Positions 31,485 through 41,163 of a DNA stretch of 64,000 bases are shown here, in pieces. Numbering within the stretch: position 1 is the stretch's first letter; each line of letters starts with the position of its first letter. The translations under genes were made by a program, and so were the position numbers. Origin of the DNA: Kribbella pratensis (GTDB lineage Bacteria > Actinomycetota > Actinomycetes > Propionibacteriales > Kribbellaceae); contig NZ_SODP01000001.1 in assembly GCF_004365355.1 (NCBI RefSeq), forward strand, positions 124,001 to 188,000, in the 5' to 3' direction. A model generated the notes under the pieces. That model saw only the letters and a list, made by a program, of their open reading frames with translations, ran no database searches and had not been told where the DNA came from.

Positions 31485-32852
31485 ATGAAGGTACTGGTGA
31501 TCGGCGGCGGGACCGGCGGCCTGGCTCTGGCGCACGGCCTGAAGCGGGCCGGCATCGGCGTGACCGTGTTCGAGCGGGACGCGGTCCGGACCGACGGCCT
31601 GCACGGTTACCGGGTCGGGATCGACCCGGACGGCAGTCGCGCGCTGCATGCGCTGCTGCCGAAGGACCTGTACGACACGTTCGTGGCCACGAAGGCGCGC
31701 GACCCGAAGTACTTCAACATGCTCACCGAGGACCTCAAGGAGGTCCTGTCGATGGAGATCCCGGCGTCGACGGACCCGGTCGAGAGCGAGAAGTCGATCA
31801 GCCGGATGACGCTGCGGCAGGTGCTGCTGACCGGGCTGGACGACATCGTCGAGTTCGGCAAGGAGTTCACCCGGTTCGAGCAGCACGGCGAGCAAGTCAC
31901 GGCGTACTTCGCGGACGGTACGAGCGCCACCGGCGACCTGCTCGTCGCCGCGGACGGATCAGGATCGCGGGTCAGGCGTCAGTACCTGCCGCAGGCGAAG
32001 ACCGAGGAGACCGGGATCGTCGCGATCGCGGGCAAGTTGCCGATCACCGCGGAGAGCGCCAAGCTGGTGCCGCCGAAGGTCTTCGAGGGCATCTCGATCG
32101 TCACCGCGCCGCGTGGCTTCGCCTGCATCCTGCATGTGATGGAGTTCCAGTGGGACCGCGACGGTCACGTCAAGAGCGGGATCGGCGGCAACACCGAGGA
32201 GCTCATCCGCCGCTGGCCCGGCCTGCAGTTCGACAACACCCGTGACTACATCAACTGGGGCCTGTCCGCGACCAGGGACAAGCTGCCGGCGAACATCATG
32301 GAGCTGAGGGGCCGCGAGCTCATCAAGGTCGCCCTCGACGTCACCCCGGGGTGGCATCCGAACCTGCGCCGGCTGTTCGAGCTGACCGATCCCGGAACGT
32401 GCTTCCCGGTGAATATCTGGACCTCGGTCCCGCTCGACCCGTGGAAGACCACGAATGTCACGCTGCTGGGTGATGCGATTCACACCATGACCCCGGGCCG
32501 CGGGGTCGGCGCTAACACCGCGCTCCGCGACGCCGTGAACCTGTGCCGCGCGCTGATCGACGTACGCGATGGTCGCCGGGAGCTGATCCCGGCCGTCAAC
32601 GAGTACGAGGCGAAGATGATCGAGTACGGCTTCGATGCCGTGATCAAGTCGCGGGCGCAGATGACGTCGACCGATCCGGTGCACAAGCCGGTCGTCGGGC
32701 GCGTGGCGCTGGCCGGCATGCGTACGGCGATGCGCACGGTCAACCACCTACCGCCGGTCAAGCGGCGGATGCGCGACTCGATGCTGGCCTACCGCGGCGC
32801 CGACCGGGCCGAGCTGACCCTGGAGATCACACCCCGCCCGGCGGCCCGCTGA
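31485..32852 (+). CDS. FAD-dependent aromatic monooxygenase
   Basis: A 455-residue class A flavoprotein monooxygenase. The FAD-binding GxGxxG is at the N-terminus (VLVIGGGTGGLALAHGLKRAG), the DG motif is LLVAADGSGSRVRRQYLP, and the GD motif is NVTLLGDAIHTMTPGRGVGANTALRDAVNL. The substrate-binding half between them is variable. ATG at 31485 has GAGGGAA upstream. Such enzymes hydroxylate phenolics or inactivate antibiotics (TetX-like), using NAD(P)H. The divergent MarR gene suggests induction by the substrate. The C-terminus ends in a basic tail. Confidence 0.88.
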   Translation: MKVLVIGGGTGGLALAHGLKRAGIGVTVFERDAVRTDGLHGYRVGIDPDGSRALHALLPKDLYDTFVATKARDPKYFNMLTEDLKEVLSMEIPASTDPVESEKSISRMTLRQVLLTGLDDIVEFGKEFTRFEQHGEQVTAYFADGTSATGDLLVAADGSGSRVRRQYLPQAKTEETGIVAIAGKLPITAESAKLVPPKVFEGISIVTAPRGFACILHVMEFQWDRDGHVKSGIGGNTEELIRRWPGLQFDNTRDYINWGLSATRDKLPANIMELRGRELIKVALDVTPGWHPNLRRLFELTDPGTCFPVNIWTSVPLDPWKTTNVTLLGDAIHTMTPGRGVGANTALRDAVNLCRALIDVRDGRRELIPAVNEYEAKMIEYGFDAVIKSRAQMTSTDPVHKPVVGRVALAGMRTAMRTVNHLPPVKRRMRDSMLAYRGADRAELTLEITPRPAAR

Positions 32853-32872
32853 TCGGTGCGGGCCAAGGCTGG

Positions 32873-33340
32873 TCAGCGCTGGCCGACGTGCTCCGACACA
32901 GCGTCGAACACGCGGCCGACGGCAGCGAAGTCCTCCGAGCTGGCGAGGTCGACCAGGTTCTCCCGGACGCCCTCGACGTGGTACGGCGCGGCCTGCTCGA
33001 GCAGGGAGAACCCGGCGTCGGTCAGCTCGGCCCAGACGCCGCGCTTGTCGCTCGTGCACGACGTACGGCGGACCAGGTCGGCGGCCTCCAGGCGACCGAC
33101 AGTATGGGTCAGGCGCGACCGGCTCTGGTGCAGCCGGTCGGCCAGATCCGCCATCCGGAGCCGCCGGTCGGGGGACTCGGAGAGCCGGACCAGGATCTCG
33201 TAGTCGTTGATGCCGATGCCGAACCGGCGCAGGTCGTCATCCAGCTTGGCCATCAGGCGTGCGGTGCCCAGCAGGTACGCACGCCACGCCACCTGCTGCT
33301 CGGGGCTGAGCCACCGAGTCCCAGTCTCCATCGTCGTCAC
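32873..33340 (-). CDS. MarR-family regulator (divergent to yceI)
   Basis: A 155-residue MarR protein: WRAYLLGTARLMAKLDDDLRRFGI, INDYEILVRLSESPDRRLRMADLADRLHQSRSRLTHTVGRLE and the wing RRTSCTSDKRGVWAEL. The wing Cys is notable and could allow redox sensing as in OhrR-like proteins, but only one is visible. On the minus strand TACACT ends six bases before GTG at 33340, favouring a leaderless start there; ATG at 33331 is the alternative. Divergent from yceI, which it probably represses. Confidence 0.86.
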   Translation of the reverse strand: MTTMETGTRWLSPEQQVAWRAYLLGTARLMAKLDDDLRRFGIGINDYEILVRLSESPDRRLRMADLADRLHQSRSRLTHTVGRLEAADLVRRTSCTSDKRGVWAELTDAGFSLLEQAAPYHVEGVRENLVDLASSEDFAAVGRVFDAVSEHVGQR

Positions 33341-33364
33341 GGGAACAGTGTACCGGGAATGTAG

Positions 33365-33393
33365 TTGACTTTTAAACCGTTACTGCCTACTGT
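33365..33393 (+). promoter_or_regulatory. SigA-type promoter of yceI
   Basis: TTGACT (33365-33370) and TACTGT (33388-33393) are spaced by exactly 17 bases. Related AT-rich elements GTTGACTTTTAAAC and GTTGAAGTTTTAAC (33405-33418) flank the promoter and may be sites of the divergent MarR protein. Confidence 0.75.
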
Positions 33394-33474
33394 CGTAGTC
33401 ATCGGTTGAAGTTTTAACTATAGACCCGGCTGCGTCGCCCCCGACCAGTACGTACACCTTCCCGAGAGGACCCC

Positions 33475-34044
33475 ATGAGCGACACCACCACCGGCACCCT
33501 GACCAGCACCATCCCCGGTCTGGTCGCCGGCACGTACGCGATCGACACCGCGCACACCGAGATCGGCTTCACCGTCCGGCACCTGATGACCAAGGTCCGC
33601 GGCACCTTCCAGGAGTTCAGCGGCGAGATCACCGTGAAGGACACCATCGAGGAGTCCGGCACCAACGTCTCCATCGAGCTCGGTTCCGTGCACACCCGGA
33701 ACGCGCAGCGCGACGGGCACCTGAAGTCCGGCGACTTCTTCGACGCCGAGAACAGCCCGAAGATGACCTTCGTCAGCACCGCGATCAAGCCCGAGGGTGA
33801 CGACTACGTCCTCGCCGGCGAGCTGACCATCAAGAACGTGACCAAGCCGGTCGAGCTCGGCGTCGAGTTCCTCGGCGTCGACCAGAACGCCTACGGCCAG
33901 ACCATCATCGGCTTCGAGGCCTCGACCTCGATCAGCCGCAAGGAGTGGGGCATCGACTTCAACGTCCCGCTCGAGGGTGGCAAGCTCCTGATCGGCGACA
34001 AGGTGGACATCCACCTCGACGTCCAGGCAGCGCTGCAGGCCTGA
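33475..34044 (+). CDS. YceI-family lipid-binding protein
   Basis: A 189-residue YceI-like lipocalin fold protein: GTYAIDTAHTEIGFTVRHLM, KVRGTFQEFSGEI, VHTRNAQRDGHLKSGDFFDAENSPKMTF and GELTIKNVTKPVELGVEFLG. These bind polyisoprenoid-type lipids in known members. There is no signal peptide, so this copy is cytoplasmic, as usual in actinobacteria where MarR-YceI pairs are common. ATG at 33475 has GAGAGGA upstream. It ends at a strong terminator. Confidence 0.92.
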   Translation: MSDTTTGTLTSTIPGLVAGTYAIDTAHTEIGFTVRHLMTKVRGTFQEFSGEITVKDTIEESGTNVSIELGSVHTRNAQRDGHLKSGDFFDAENSPKMTFVSTAIKPEGDDYVLAGELTIKNVTKPVELGVEFLGVDQNAYGQTIIGFEASTSISRKEWGIDFNVPLEGGKLLIGDKVDIHLDVQAALQA

Positions 34045-34056
34045 TCTGCTGACGCG

Positions 34057-34087
34057 AAAGACCCCGCACCGGTGGTGCGGGGTCTTT
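34057..34087. terminator. Bidirectional terminator between yceI and tetR
   Basis: Perfect 14-bp arms AAAGACCCCGCACC / GGTGCGGGGTCTTT with a GGT loop. The A-run and T-run on opposite sides let it serve both converging genes. Confidence 0.9.
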
Positions 34088-34088
34088 G

Positions 34089-34688
34089 CTATGTCTGGAC
34101 CATCCGGTGGGCGAGGTCGGCGTACAGCTTGCCCAACGCCGCGGGGTCGCCGCGGTGCGGGGTGTACCACCGGGCGACGTCGATGGACAGCGACAGTACG
34201 GCGAGTGTCGTGCCTGGAAGGTCGGAAACCGCGAAGGATCCGTCGCGTACGCCGTCCGCCAGCACCTGCTCGATCTGGGTGGAGATGGCCCGCCGGATGA
34301 CGGCCACCTCGGCGAGGTGCTCCGGCGTCAGGGCGGCCAACTCGTATTGGACCACGCGGGCGATCGTGTGGTGCTCGGCGTGCCAGGCGGTGAACGCCGC
34401 GACCAGGGAGCGCAGCCGGACGGCGGGCGTCGAGCCGACGTCGGCGGAGCGCAGTACCTCGAGCGCTGCGTTGTGGCCGTAGAGGCTGATCTCGAAGAGC
34501 AGGCGCTCCTTGGACGGGTAGTGCACGTAGAGCGCGGCCGGACTCATCCCAGCGCGGGACGCGATGTCGCGGGTCGTCGTGGCCTGGTAACCGCGCTCGG
34601 CGAACGCATCGACGGCGCCGGTCAGCAGCCGGCGCGCGGCGGCCGGCTGGACATGCTCCCAGACCAGGGGAGTCGTGACTGCGGACAC
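34089..34688 (-). CDS. TetR-family regulator of the beta-oxidation operon
   Basis: A 199-residue TetR protein. The HTH is at residues about 15-60 (RRLLTGAVDAFAERGYQATTTRDIASRAGMSPAALYVHYPSKERLLFEI), followed by a helical ligand domain. GTG at 34688 is chosen because AAGG lies eight bases upstream; the longer frame crosses the operator and the neighbouring gene start. It is divergent from an acyl-CoA dehydrogenase-thiolase-SDR operon and faces a palindrome between them. It most likely represses the operon until an acyl-CoA binds. Confidence 0.88.
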   Translation of the reverse strand: MSAVTTPLVWEHVQPAAARRLLTGAVDAFAERGYQATTTRDIASRAGMSPAALYVHYPSKERLLFEISLYGHNAALEVLRSADVGSTPAVRLRSLVAAFTAWHAEHHTIARVVQYELAALTPEHLAEVAVIRRAISTQIEQVLADGVRDGSFAVSDLPGTTLAVLSLSIDVARWYTPHRGDPAALGKLYADLAHRMVQT

Positions 34689-34715
34689 GTTGACACCTTG
34701 CACCAGACGCGTGAA

Positions 34716-34733
34716 GCTAAGCAAGCGCTTAGC
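34716..34733. promoter_or_regulatory. TetR operator palindrome
   Basis: GCTAAGC - AAGC - GCTTAGC, perfect seven-base arms, lying between the divergent TetR and acyl-CoA dehydrogenase genes. Confidence 0.75.
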
Positions 34734-34761
34734 CATGCATCTCACACCTTGGGGAGGCCCG

Positions 34762-35907
34762 ATGCAGCGCGTCATCTTCAACGAGGACCACCATGCATTC
34801 CGAGCGAGTGCGAAGGAGTACTGCGACCGCTCGCTGGTACCGCGGATGGAGCAGTTCCTCGAAGAGAAGACGATCGATCGGGCCGCCTGGCTGGAGGCCG
34901 GCAAGCAGGGCTTCCTCGGACTGGACGTGCCGGAGGAGTACGGCGGTTCGAGCGTCGGCGACTACCGCTTCAACCAGGTCTTCGCCGAAGAGGTCTCGAA
35001 GGTCTCCGCATCGCTGTCGAGCTGCTTCGGCATCCACTACGACTGCGCCGCGCCGTACTTCGTCGACCTCGGCACCGAGGAGCAGAAGCAGCGCTGGCTG
35101 CCCAAGTTCTGCTCAGGTGAGTACGTCGCCGCGATCGGGATGACCGAGCCGTCGGGTGGCTCCGACCTCGCCGCGCTGAAGACGACCGCGAAGAAGGCCG
35201 ACGGCGGCTGGGTGCTGAACGGCTCGAAGACCTTCATCACCAACGGCGACATGGCCGACCTGGTGATCGTCGCGGCCCGCACCAACCCGGAGAAGGGCGC
35301 GAAGGGCATCACGCTGTTCGTGGTCGAGGAGGGTATGGAGGGCTTCGCCCGCGGCCGGAAGCTCGACAAGGTCGGCCAGACCGAGTCGGGTACGTCGGAA
35401 CTGTTCTTCGAGGACCTGTTCGTCGCCGACGACAACGTGCTCGGCGAGCTCGACCGCGGCTTCATCCACATGATGGAGCGGCTGGCCCAGGAGCGGATCG
35501 GCGCCGCGGTGTCGAACATCGCGCACGCGACCCAGATCCTCGACGAGACGATCGAGTACGTGAAGCAGCGCAAGGCCTTCGGCCAGTCCGTCGGCTCGTT
35601 CCAGTACAACAAGTTCCTGATCGCCGAGCTCGTCACCAAGGTCGAGGTCACGCAGGCGTACGTCGACAACGGCGTCGTCGCGCACGACGAGGACCGGCTG
35701 TCCGCGGTCGATGCCGCGAAGGCCAAGTGGTGGAGTGCGCAGGTGCAGAACGAAGTACTGGATGCGTGCGTGCAGTTGCACGGCGGGTACGGCTACATGA
35801 ACGAGTATCGGGTGGCCCGTGCCTGGCGCGACGCCCGGGTGACGAAGATCTGGGCCGGCTCGAACGAGATCATGAAGGAACTCATCGGCCGCGATCTGGG
35901 CCTCTGA
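34762..35907 (+). CDS. Acyl-CoA dehydrogenase (LCAD/isovaleryl type active site)
   Basis: A 381-residue FAD acyl-CoA dehydrogenase. It has IGMTEPSGGSDLAALKT (FAD-binding), GWVLNGSKTFITNG, the FGQSVGSFQYNKFLIAEL helix, and VQLHGGYGYMNEYRVARAWRDARVTKIWAGSNEI near the end. The usual catalytic Glu of the IYEGT motif is replaced by Ala (IWAGS). As in LCAD and isovaleryl-CoA dehydrogenases the base should instead be the Glu in LAQERIGAAV. ATG at 34762 has GGGGAGG four bases upstream. It is the first gene of the operon with thiolase and SDR. Confidence 0.92.
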   Translation: MQRVIFNEDHHAFRASAKEYCDRSLVPRMEQFLEEKTIDRAAWLEAGKQGFLGLDVPEEYGGSSVGDYRFNQVFAEEVSKVSASLSSCFGIHYDCAAPYFVDLGTEEQKQRWLPKFCSGEYVAAIGMTEPSGGSDLAALKTTAKKADGGWVLNGSKTFITNGDMADLVIVAARTNPEKGAKGITLFVVEEGMEGFARGRKLDKVGQTESGTSELFFEDLFVADDNVLGELDRGFIHMMERLAQERIGAAVSNIAHATQILDETIEYVKQRKAFGQSVGSFQYNKFLIAELVTKVEVTQAYVDNGVVAHDEDRLSAVDAAKAKWWSAQVQNEVLDACVQLHGGYGYMNEYRVARAWRDARVTKIWAGSNEIMKELIGRDLGL

Positions 35908-35919
35908 AAGGGATAAGAG

Positions 35920-37139
<1,220 letters not shown>

Positions 37140-37140
<1 letters not shown>

Positions 37141-37892
37141 TGACGCTGGAGAACCGTACGGCGATCGTCACCGGAGCCTCGCGAGGGATCGGGCTGGCGG
37201 TCGCCCAGCGGCTGGTGGCAGACGGTGCGCGGGTGGTCATCACAGGCCGCACCCAGGAGACGCTCGACGAGGCCGTGAAGTTGCTGGGCGGTCGTCAGCA
37301 TGCGCTGGCGATCGCCGGTAACGCAGCCGATCCAGCGCATCGCGGCGCGGTGGTTGCGGCGGCGGTGGCGACGTACGGGTCGGTGGATCTGCTGGTGAAC
37401 AACGCCGGCATCAACCCGATCTACGGGAAGCTGCTCGACGTCGACCAAGGAGTGGCGGCCAAGATGGTCGACACCAACGTGCTGGCTGCGATCTCGTGGG
37501 TGAAGGCCTGCCGGGACGCGTGGATGCGCGCGCACGGTGGGGCCGTGGTCAACCTGTCGTCGGTGGCCGGGCTGGGTCCGTCGCCGGGCATCGGGTGGTA
37601 CGGCGCGACCAAGGCGATGCTGTCCCGGATCACACAGGAGTTGGCCGTCGAGCTGGCTCCGGAGATCCGGGTCAACGCGGTGGCTCCGGCTGTGGTCAAG
37701 ACAAAGTTCGCCGGAGCCCTCTACGAAGGACGTGAGGAGAAGGTCGCGTCGACGTACCCGCTGGGCCGGCTGGGCCGGCCGGAGGACGTCGCCTCGCTGG
37801 TGTGGTTCCTGCTGTCCGACGAGGCGTCGTGGATCACTGGCCAGACCATCACGATCGACGGCGGGCTGACGTTGAACGGCGGGATCGCCTAG
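37140..37892 (+). CDS. SDR-family oxidoreductase (FabG-like)
   Basis: A 250-residue classical short-chain dehydrogenase: cofactor motif [14 protein letters not shown] in [13 protein letters not shown], catalytic Ser in [11 protein letters not shown], YxxxK in WYGATKAML, and a C-terminal [13 protein letters not shown]. The ATG overlaps the thiolase stop, so it is co-translated. Context suggests a 3-hydroxyacyl-CoA or related dehydrogenase in fatty or branched acid breakdown. The stop overlaps the convergent TIGR03086 gene by four bases. Confidence 0.9.
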
Positions 37893-38458
37893 GGCTGACG
37901 GCCCTGCCAGGCCACCAGCCGGTCGTACGGCGCCGCGTCGTCGGCGACAGGCACCACCGCGTCGAACGGGATCTGGCCGCCGCGTGGCTCGGCGGGAAGG
38001 TACTGCTTGGTCATGGGGAGCAGGTACGTCGCGATCCGGTCGTCGAGCACGTCCAGCCGGCCGGTGGCCTTCGCGAGATCCCACGAGTGGGTGGCGAGCT
38101 CGCGGGCATAGGAGTTCAGGGCCACGGCGCCGGACACCGTGCCCCAGGGAACGCGGCAGACCCGCTCCAGCACGCCGTCTTCGGCGAGTGTCGCTTCCAG
38201 GGCGGTCCGGCGTTCCTTCCAGACGGCGGCGACGTCCTCGGTCTCGGTCACCGTCGGGATGCTGAAGATGTCCTCGCCCGACAGCGCGAGGTCGATCCGG
38301 CCGATCACCGTGAGCAGGTGGCCGAGCAGCGTGCGGACGTCGTACTCCGTGCACGGAGTGGGCAGGCCGAGCTCCTCGGGCTGGACCGACTCCATCAGTT
38401 GCTGGGCCTGGTCGACGGAACGGACGAACATCGGTCGCGCGTCTTCGAAGTTGTTCAT
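37889..38458 (-). CDS. TIGR03086-type (DinB/mycothiol-isomerase-like) metal-binding protein
   Basis: A 189-residue four-helix DinB-like protein of the actinobacterial TIGR03086 group. Metal-ligand His positions are visible in [13 protein letters not shown] and [14 protein letters not shown], with the [13 protein letters not shown] motif shared with mycothiol-dependent maleylpyruvate isomerase. Members are proposed mycothiol-S-transferases. It is divergent from the WYL regulator; the 53-base spacer has an inverted repeat, so the regulator probably controls it. Confidence 0.87.
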   Translation of the reverse strand: MNNFEDARPMFVRSVDQAQQLMESVQPEELGLPTPCTEYDVRTLLGHLLTVIGRIDLALSGEDIFSIPTVTETEDVAAVWKERRTALEATLAEDGVLERVCRVPWGTVSGAVALNSYARELATHSWDLAKATGRLDVLDDRIATYLLPMTKQYLPAEPRGGQIPFDAVVPVADDAAPYDRLVAWQGRQP

Positions 38459-38478
38459 GGCAACAGCTTCGCGGGGTA

Positions 38479-38502
38479 TATATGACATCTTCTGTCGCAT
38501 AT
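38479..38502. promoter_or_regulatory. Imperfect palindrome between the TIGR03086 and WYL genes
   Basis: TATATGACA - TCTTC - TGTCGCATAT: arms pair with one inserted base on the right. It overlaps the TATTCT box used by the WYL gene, so autoregulation is likely. Confidence 0.5.
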
Positions 38503-38505
38503 TCT
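38500..38505 (+). promoter_or_regulatory. TATTCT -10 box for leaderless WYL regulator gene
   Basis: TATTCT ends six bases before the ATG at 38512, with no ribosome site between. Confidence 0.5.
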
Positions 38506-38511
38506 GAGATT

Positions 38512-39483
38512 ATGCGAGCGGACCGGTTGTTGCAGATCATCCTGTTGCTGCAGCGGCATGAGCGGCTGAGTGCGCGCGACCTCGCCGAGCGGCTGGAGGT
38601 GTCGACGCGGACCGTCCTGCGGGACATGGAGGCGTTGTCGGCGGCCGGCGTACCGGTCTATAGCGAGCGCGGGCGTAATGGGGGCTGTGTGCTGCTGCCG
38701 GGGTACCGCGCCGACGTCAGTGAGCTGACGCCGAGGGAGGCGCAGGCGCTGTTCGCCTGGTCGGGGCGCGCTGCGTTGTCCGAGGAGCTCGGGCTGCAGG
38801 ACGCGCTGCACTCGGCGATGGGGAAGTTGTCCGCGACATTGCCCGTCGAGCTGCAGGGGGACGCTGACGCGTTGTCGGGTGCGATCGTGGTCGATCGGCG
38901 ACGGTGGTTCGCGGAGGCCGAGGACACCGGTGCGCTGCCAGTACTGCGACAGGCGGTGGTCAAGCGCCGACGGGTCCGCCTGCGTTACGCATCGGCCAGC
39001 GAAGGCGTGCAGCGCCGTACTGTCGATCCGTGGGGGTTGGTGGAACAGGCCGGACGCTGGTACCTCGTGGCGGCGCATCGGGGCGCGGCGCGCATGTACC
39101 GGGTGTCGCGCGTGGAGCAAGCGGACATCCTCGAGGAGTTGGCGGATCGGCCCGACGGGCTCGACGTGCGTGCGGAGTGGGAGCGGCTGCGGTCGGCGCT
39201 CGAGCGACAGATGCCGCTCGGGGTCGACGTACTGGTCCGCGTACGTCGGGAGCGCGTCGAGATGGTGCGGCGGATCGCGACGCCGATGCTGGCCAAGGGC
39301 GAAGTCGCGCGCGACGTACCGAGCGACGACGAGTGGCCGCATCTGCGGATGCACTTCCGGGTGCGGGAGGCGGCGTGCGGGGTGTTGCTCGGGTTCGCGG
39401 GTGATGTCGAGGTGCTCGAACCGGCCGACATCAGGGCGCGGATGCTGGAGTTGGCCGAGGCTGCGGTCGCGACCTACCGCTGA
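38512..39483 (+). CDS. WYL-domain (YafY-like) transcriptional regulator
   Basis: A 323-residue regulator. The N-terminal HTH_11 is RLLQIILLLQRHERLSARDLAERLEVSTRTVLRDMEALSAAGVP in outline. The WYL domain lies at about 140-220 with RVRLRYASASEGVQRRTVDPWGLVEQAGRWYLVAAH, and a C-terminal WCX region follows. WYL domains bind nucleotides, DNA ends or other ligands. It probably regulates the divergent DinB-like gene. The ATG at 38512 follows a -10 box by six bases. The 3' end overlaps the next convergent gene by ten bases. Confidence 0.9.
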   Translation: MRADRLLQIILLLQRHERLSARDLAERLEVSTRTVLRDMEALSAAGVPVYSERGRNGGCVLLPGYRADVSELTPREAQALFAWSGRAALSEELGLQDALHSAMGKLSATLPVELQGDADALSGAIVVDRRRWFAEAEDTGALPVLRQAVVKRRRVRLRYASASEGVQRRTVDPWGLVEQAGRWYLVAAHRGAARMYRVSRVEQADILEELADRPDGLDVRAEWERLRSALERQMPLGVDVLVRVRRERVEMVRRIATPMLAKGEVARDVPSDDEWPHLRMHFRVREAACGVLLGFAGDVEVLEPADIRARMLELAEAAVATYR

Positions 39484-40004
39484 CGGGTTGCGACGAAGGT
39501 CTGCCGCAAGATGATGTTGCCGTCGGCATCTTCATCCTCGTTGCGCCAGTGGAAGCCGGTCTCGGTGATGCCGGTGAACTCCCAACGGGTCTTCGCGCTC
39601 TGCGACTCGAGCGTGATCGTGTCCGCGGTCGCGCGCGCGATGAACGGCATCACGAAGGCTGCCTTCGGTCCCATCCAGGTCGAGCGGAACGCCTGCAGTT
39701 CGGGATCGAAGATGCGCATCGACAGGCCCCACTCGCCGTCGCCGTCGGTGGCGCGGGCCGCCCGGCTCGGGGTGATCCAGATGTCCGCGACGGCGCGTCC
39801 GTCGAGCACCCAGGCGAAATGCCATTCACCCCTTGTCTGCCGCGTGACGGCACCGGTCTCGTCGTACCAGGCGACGTCGAGATCCCAGCTGCCGATCAGC
39901 GACGCGAACGGCTCGAAGGCTTCGGCGTACTCCGGGCGGGGGGCCTCGGAGACCATCAGTTCGGCGAAGGTCCGGGCAGCCGAGGGGCCGTCGGTAATCT
40001 GCAT
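39474..40004 (-). CDS. DUF1579-like lipocalin-type protein
   Basis: A 176-residue protein with a beta-rich pattern: FEPFASLIGSWDLDVAWYDETG at the N-terminus, TRGEWHFAWVLDGRAVADIWITP, SMRIFDPELQAFRSTWMGP and TRWEFTGITETGFHWRNE. The 'IGSWDLD' and repeating strand layout resemble DUF1579/THAP4-like small lipocalins that bind hydrophobic ligands. No catalytic residues can be assigned. The ATG at 40004 lacks a good ribosome site. A 247-base spacer with no visible gene separates it from the next gene. Confidence 0.7.
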   Translation of the reverse strand: MQITDGPSAARTFAELMVSEAPRPEYAEAFEPFASLIGSWDLDVAWYDETGAVTRQTRGEWHFAWVLDGRAVADIWITPSRAARATDGDGEWGLSMRIFDPELQAFRSTWMGPKAAFVMPFIARATADTITLESQSAKTRWEFTGITETGFHWRNEDEDADGNIILRQTFVATRQR

Positions 40005-40238
40005 GATTGTTGTTTACGCCTGACATCCGAACGGGGTCAAGCGTGAATGCGGACGCCCCGCCGCCGGTGACCCCGTCGCGTGCAACCACGATGGCACTTC
40101 CGGCGGTCGGGGCGATCAGTCCGACAGCACCGCGTCACTTTAGTACGACTCCGCCACACAGCCGAATCACGAGACTCTCGCCGCTGTTGCGATCGCGTTG
40201 CTGGTTGTTAATGCATGGCGTGGGTGCGGCGTGCTGGC

Positions 40239-40244
40239 TAGGGT
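40239..40244 (+). promoter_or_regulatory. TAGGGT -10 box for leaderless GNAT gene
   Basis: TAGGGT ends seven bases before the ATG at 40252. Confidence 0.5.
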
Positions 40245-40251
40245 CCGGGTC

Positions 40252-41160
40252 ATGACGACGCGGGTGGTGATCCGGCAGGCGGTCGGTGACGACGCCGAAG
40301 CAGTGGCGGCGGTACGGCGAGCGGTGTACCCGTACAAGGCGATGTCACCGGCGGCGATCCGGCACATGATCGACGTCCCGTCGGCGGGGCAGCGCTTCCT
40401 GCCGCTGGTCGCGGAATACGAGGGCGAGATCGTTGCGTGGGGATCGGCCGGCCTGACCGTCTGGACGAGTGAGCCGGGCCAGAGCGAAGTGATGGTCTTC
40501 GTGCATCCCGCTCATCGCAAGCAGGGCATCGGCAGTCAGTTGGCCGAGCGGTTGCATCAGCACCTGACCGAGGTCGGCGCGATCCGGGTGCGGACCTTCG
40601 TCCACCCTGACGGCTTGGAGTTCGCCCGCAACCGCGGGTACGACGGCGCCCGGCAGATGCACTTCGCCGGCGTCGAGCTGACGTCGCTGCCGGAGCAGCC
40701 CGCGACGCCGGACGGCATCGAGGTGGTCGCGTTCGGCGAGGTGGATCCGCGCGCGGCGTACACCGGCGACACGATCGCGTCGCTGGACGAGCCGGGTGAT
40801 TCGCCGATGGATTCGATGGAGTACGACCGGTGGGTCGAGGAGATCTGGAACAGCCCGTCGCTGGACAAGTCGCTCAGCGTCGCGGCGATGGCCGGTGACG
40901 AGATGGCGTCGTTCACCCTGGTCGAGACCGACGGCGATCGGATGTGGTCGGGCATGACCGGCACGATTCCGGCGTACCGCGGCCGGGGGTTGGCGAAGCT
41001 GGTGAAGTCCGTCGCGCTGCGCCGGGCGGCCGCGGCCGGGATCACGTCGGCGTACACGTCGAACGATGACGAGAACGGCCCGATGCTTGCCATCAACAAC
41101 TGGCTCGGCTACCGCCGCGTCCAGACCGAACTCGGCCTCCTGCGCACCCTGGACAACTGA
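40252..41160 (+). CDS. Double-GNAT acetyltransferase (copy 1)
   Basis: A 302-residue protein with two GNAT domains. Domain 1 (about 1-140) has VMVFVHPAHRKQGIGSQLAERL as its acetyl-CoA loop. Domain 2 (about 160-300) has GMTGTIPAYRGRGLAKLVKSVALRRAAAAGI and the terminal NNWLGYRR. It is clearly paralogous to the gene at 42050 and separated from it by an aspartic protease gene. Double-GNAT proteins include mycothiol synthase MshD, but this sequence is a different, broader actinobacterial group; the substrate is unknown. The start is leaderless-like. Confidence 0.86.
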   Translation: MTTRVVIRQAVGDDAEAVAAVRRAVYPYKAMSPAAIRHMIDVPSAGQRFLPLVAEYEGEIVAWGSAGLTVWTSEPGQSEVMVFVHPAHRKQGIGSQLAERLHQHLTEVGAIRVRTFVHPDGLEFARNRGYDGARQMHFAGVELTSLPEQPATPDGIEVVAFGEVDPRAAYTGDTIASLDEPGDSPMDSMEYDRWVEEIWNSPSLDKSLSVAAMAGDEMASFTLVETDGDRMWSGMTGTIPAYRGRGLAKLVKSVALRRAAAAGITSAYTSNDDENGPMLAINNWLGYRRVQTELGLLRTLDN

Positions 41161-41163
41161 GCG

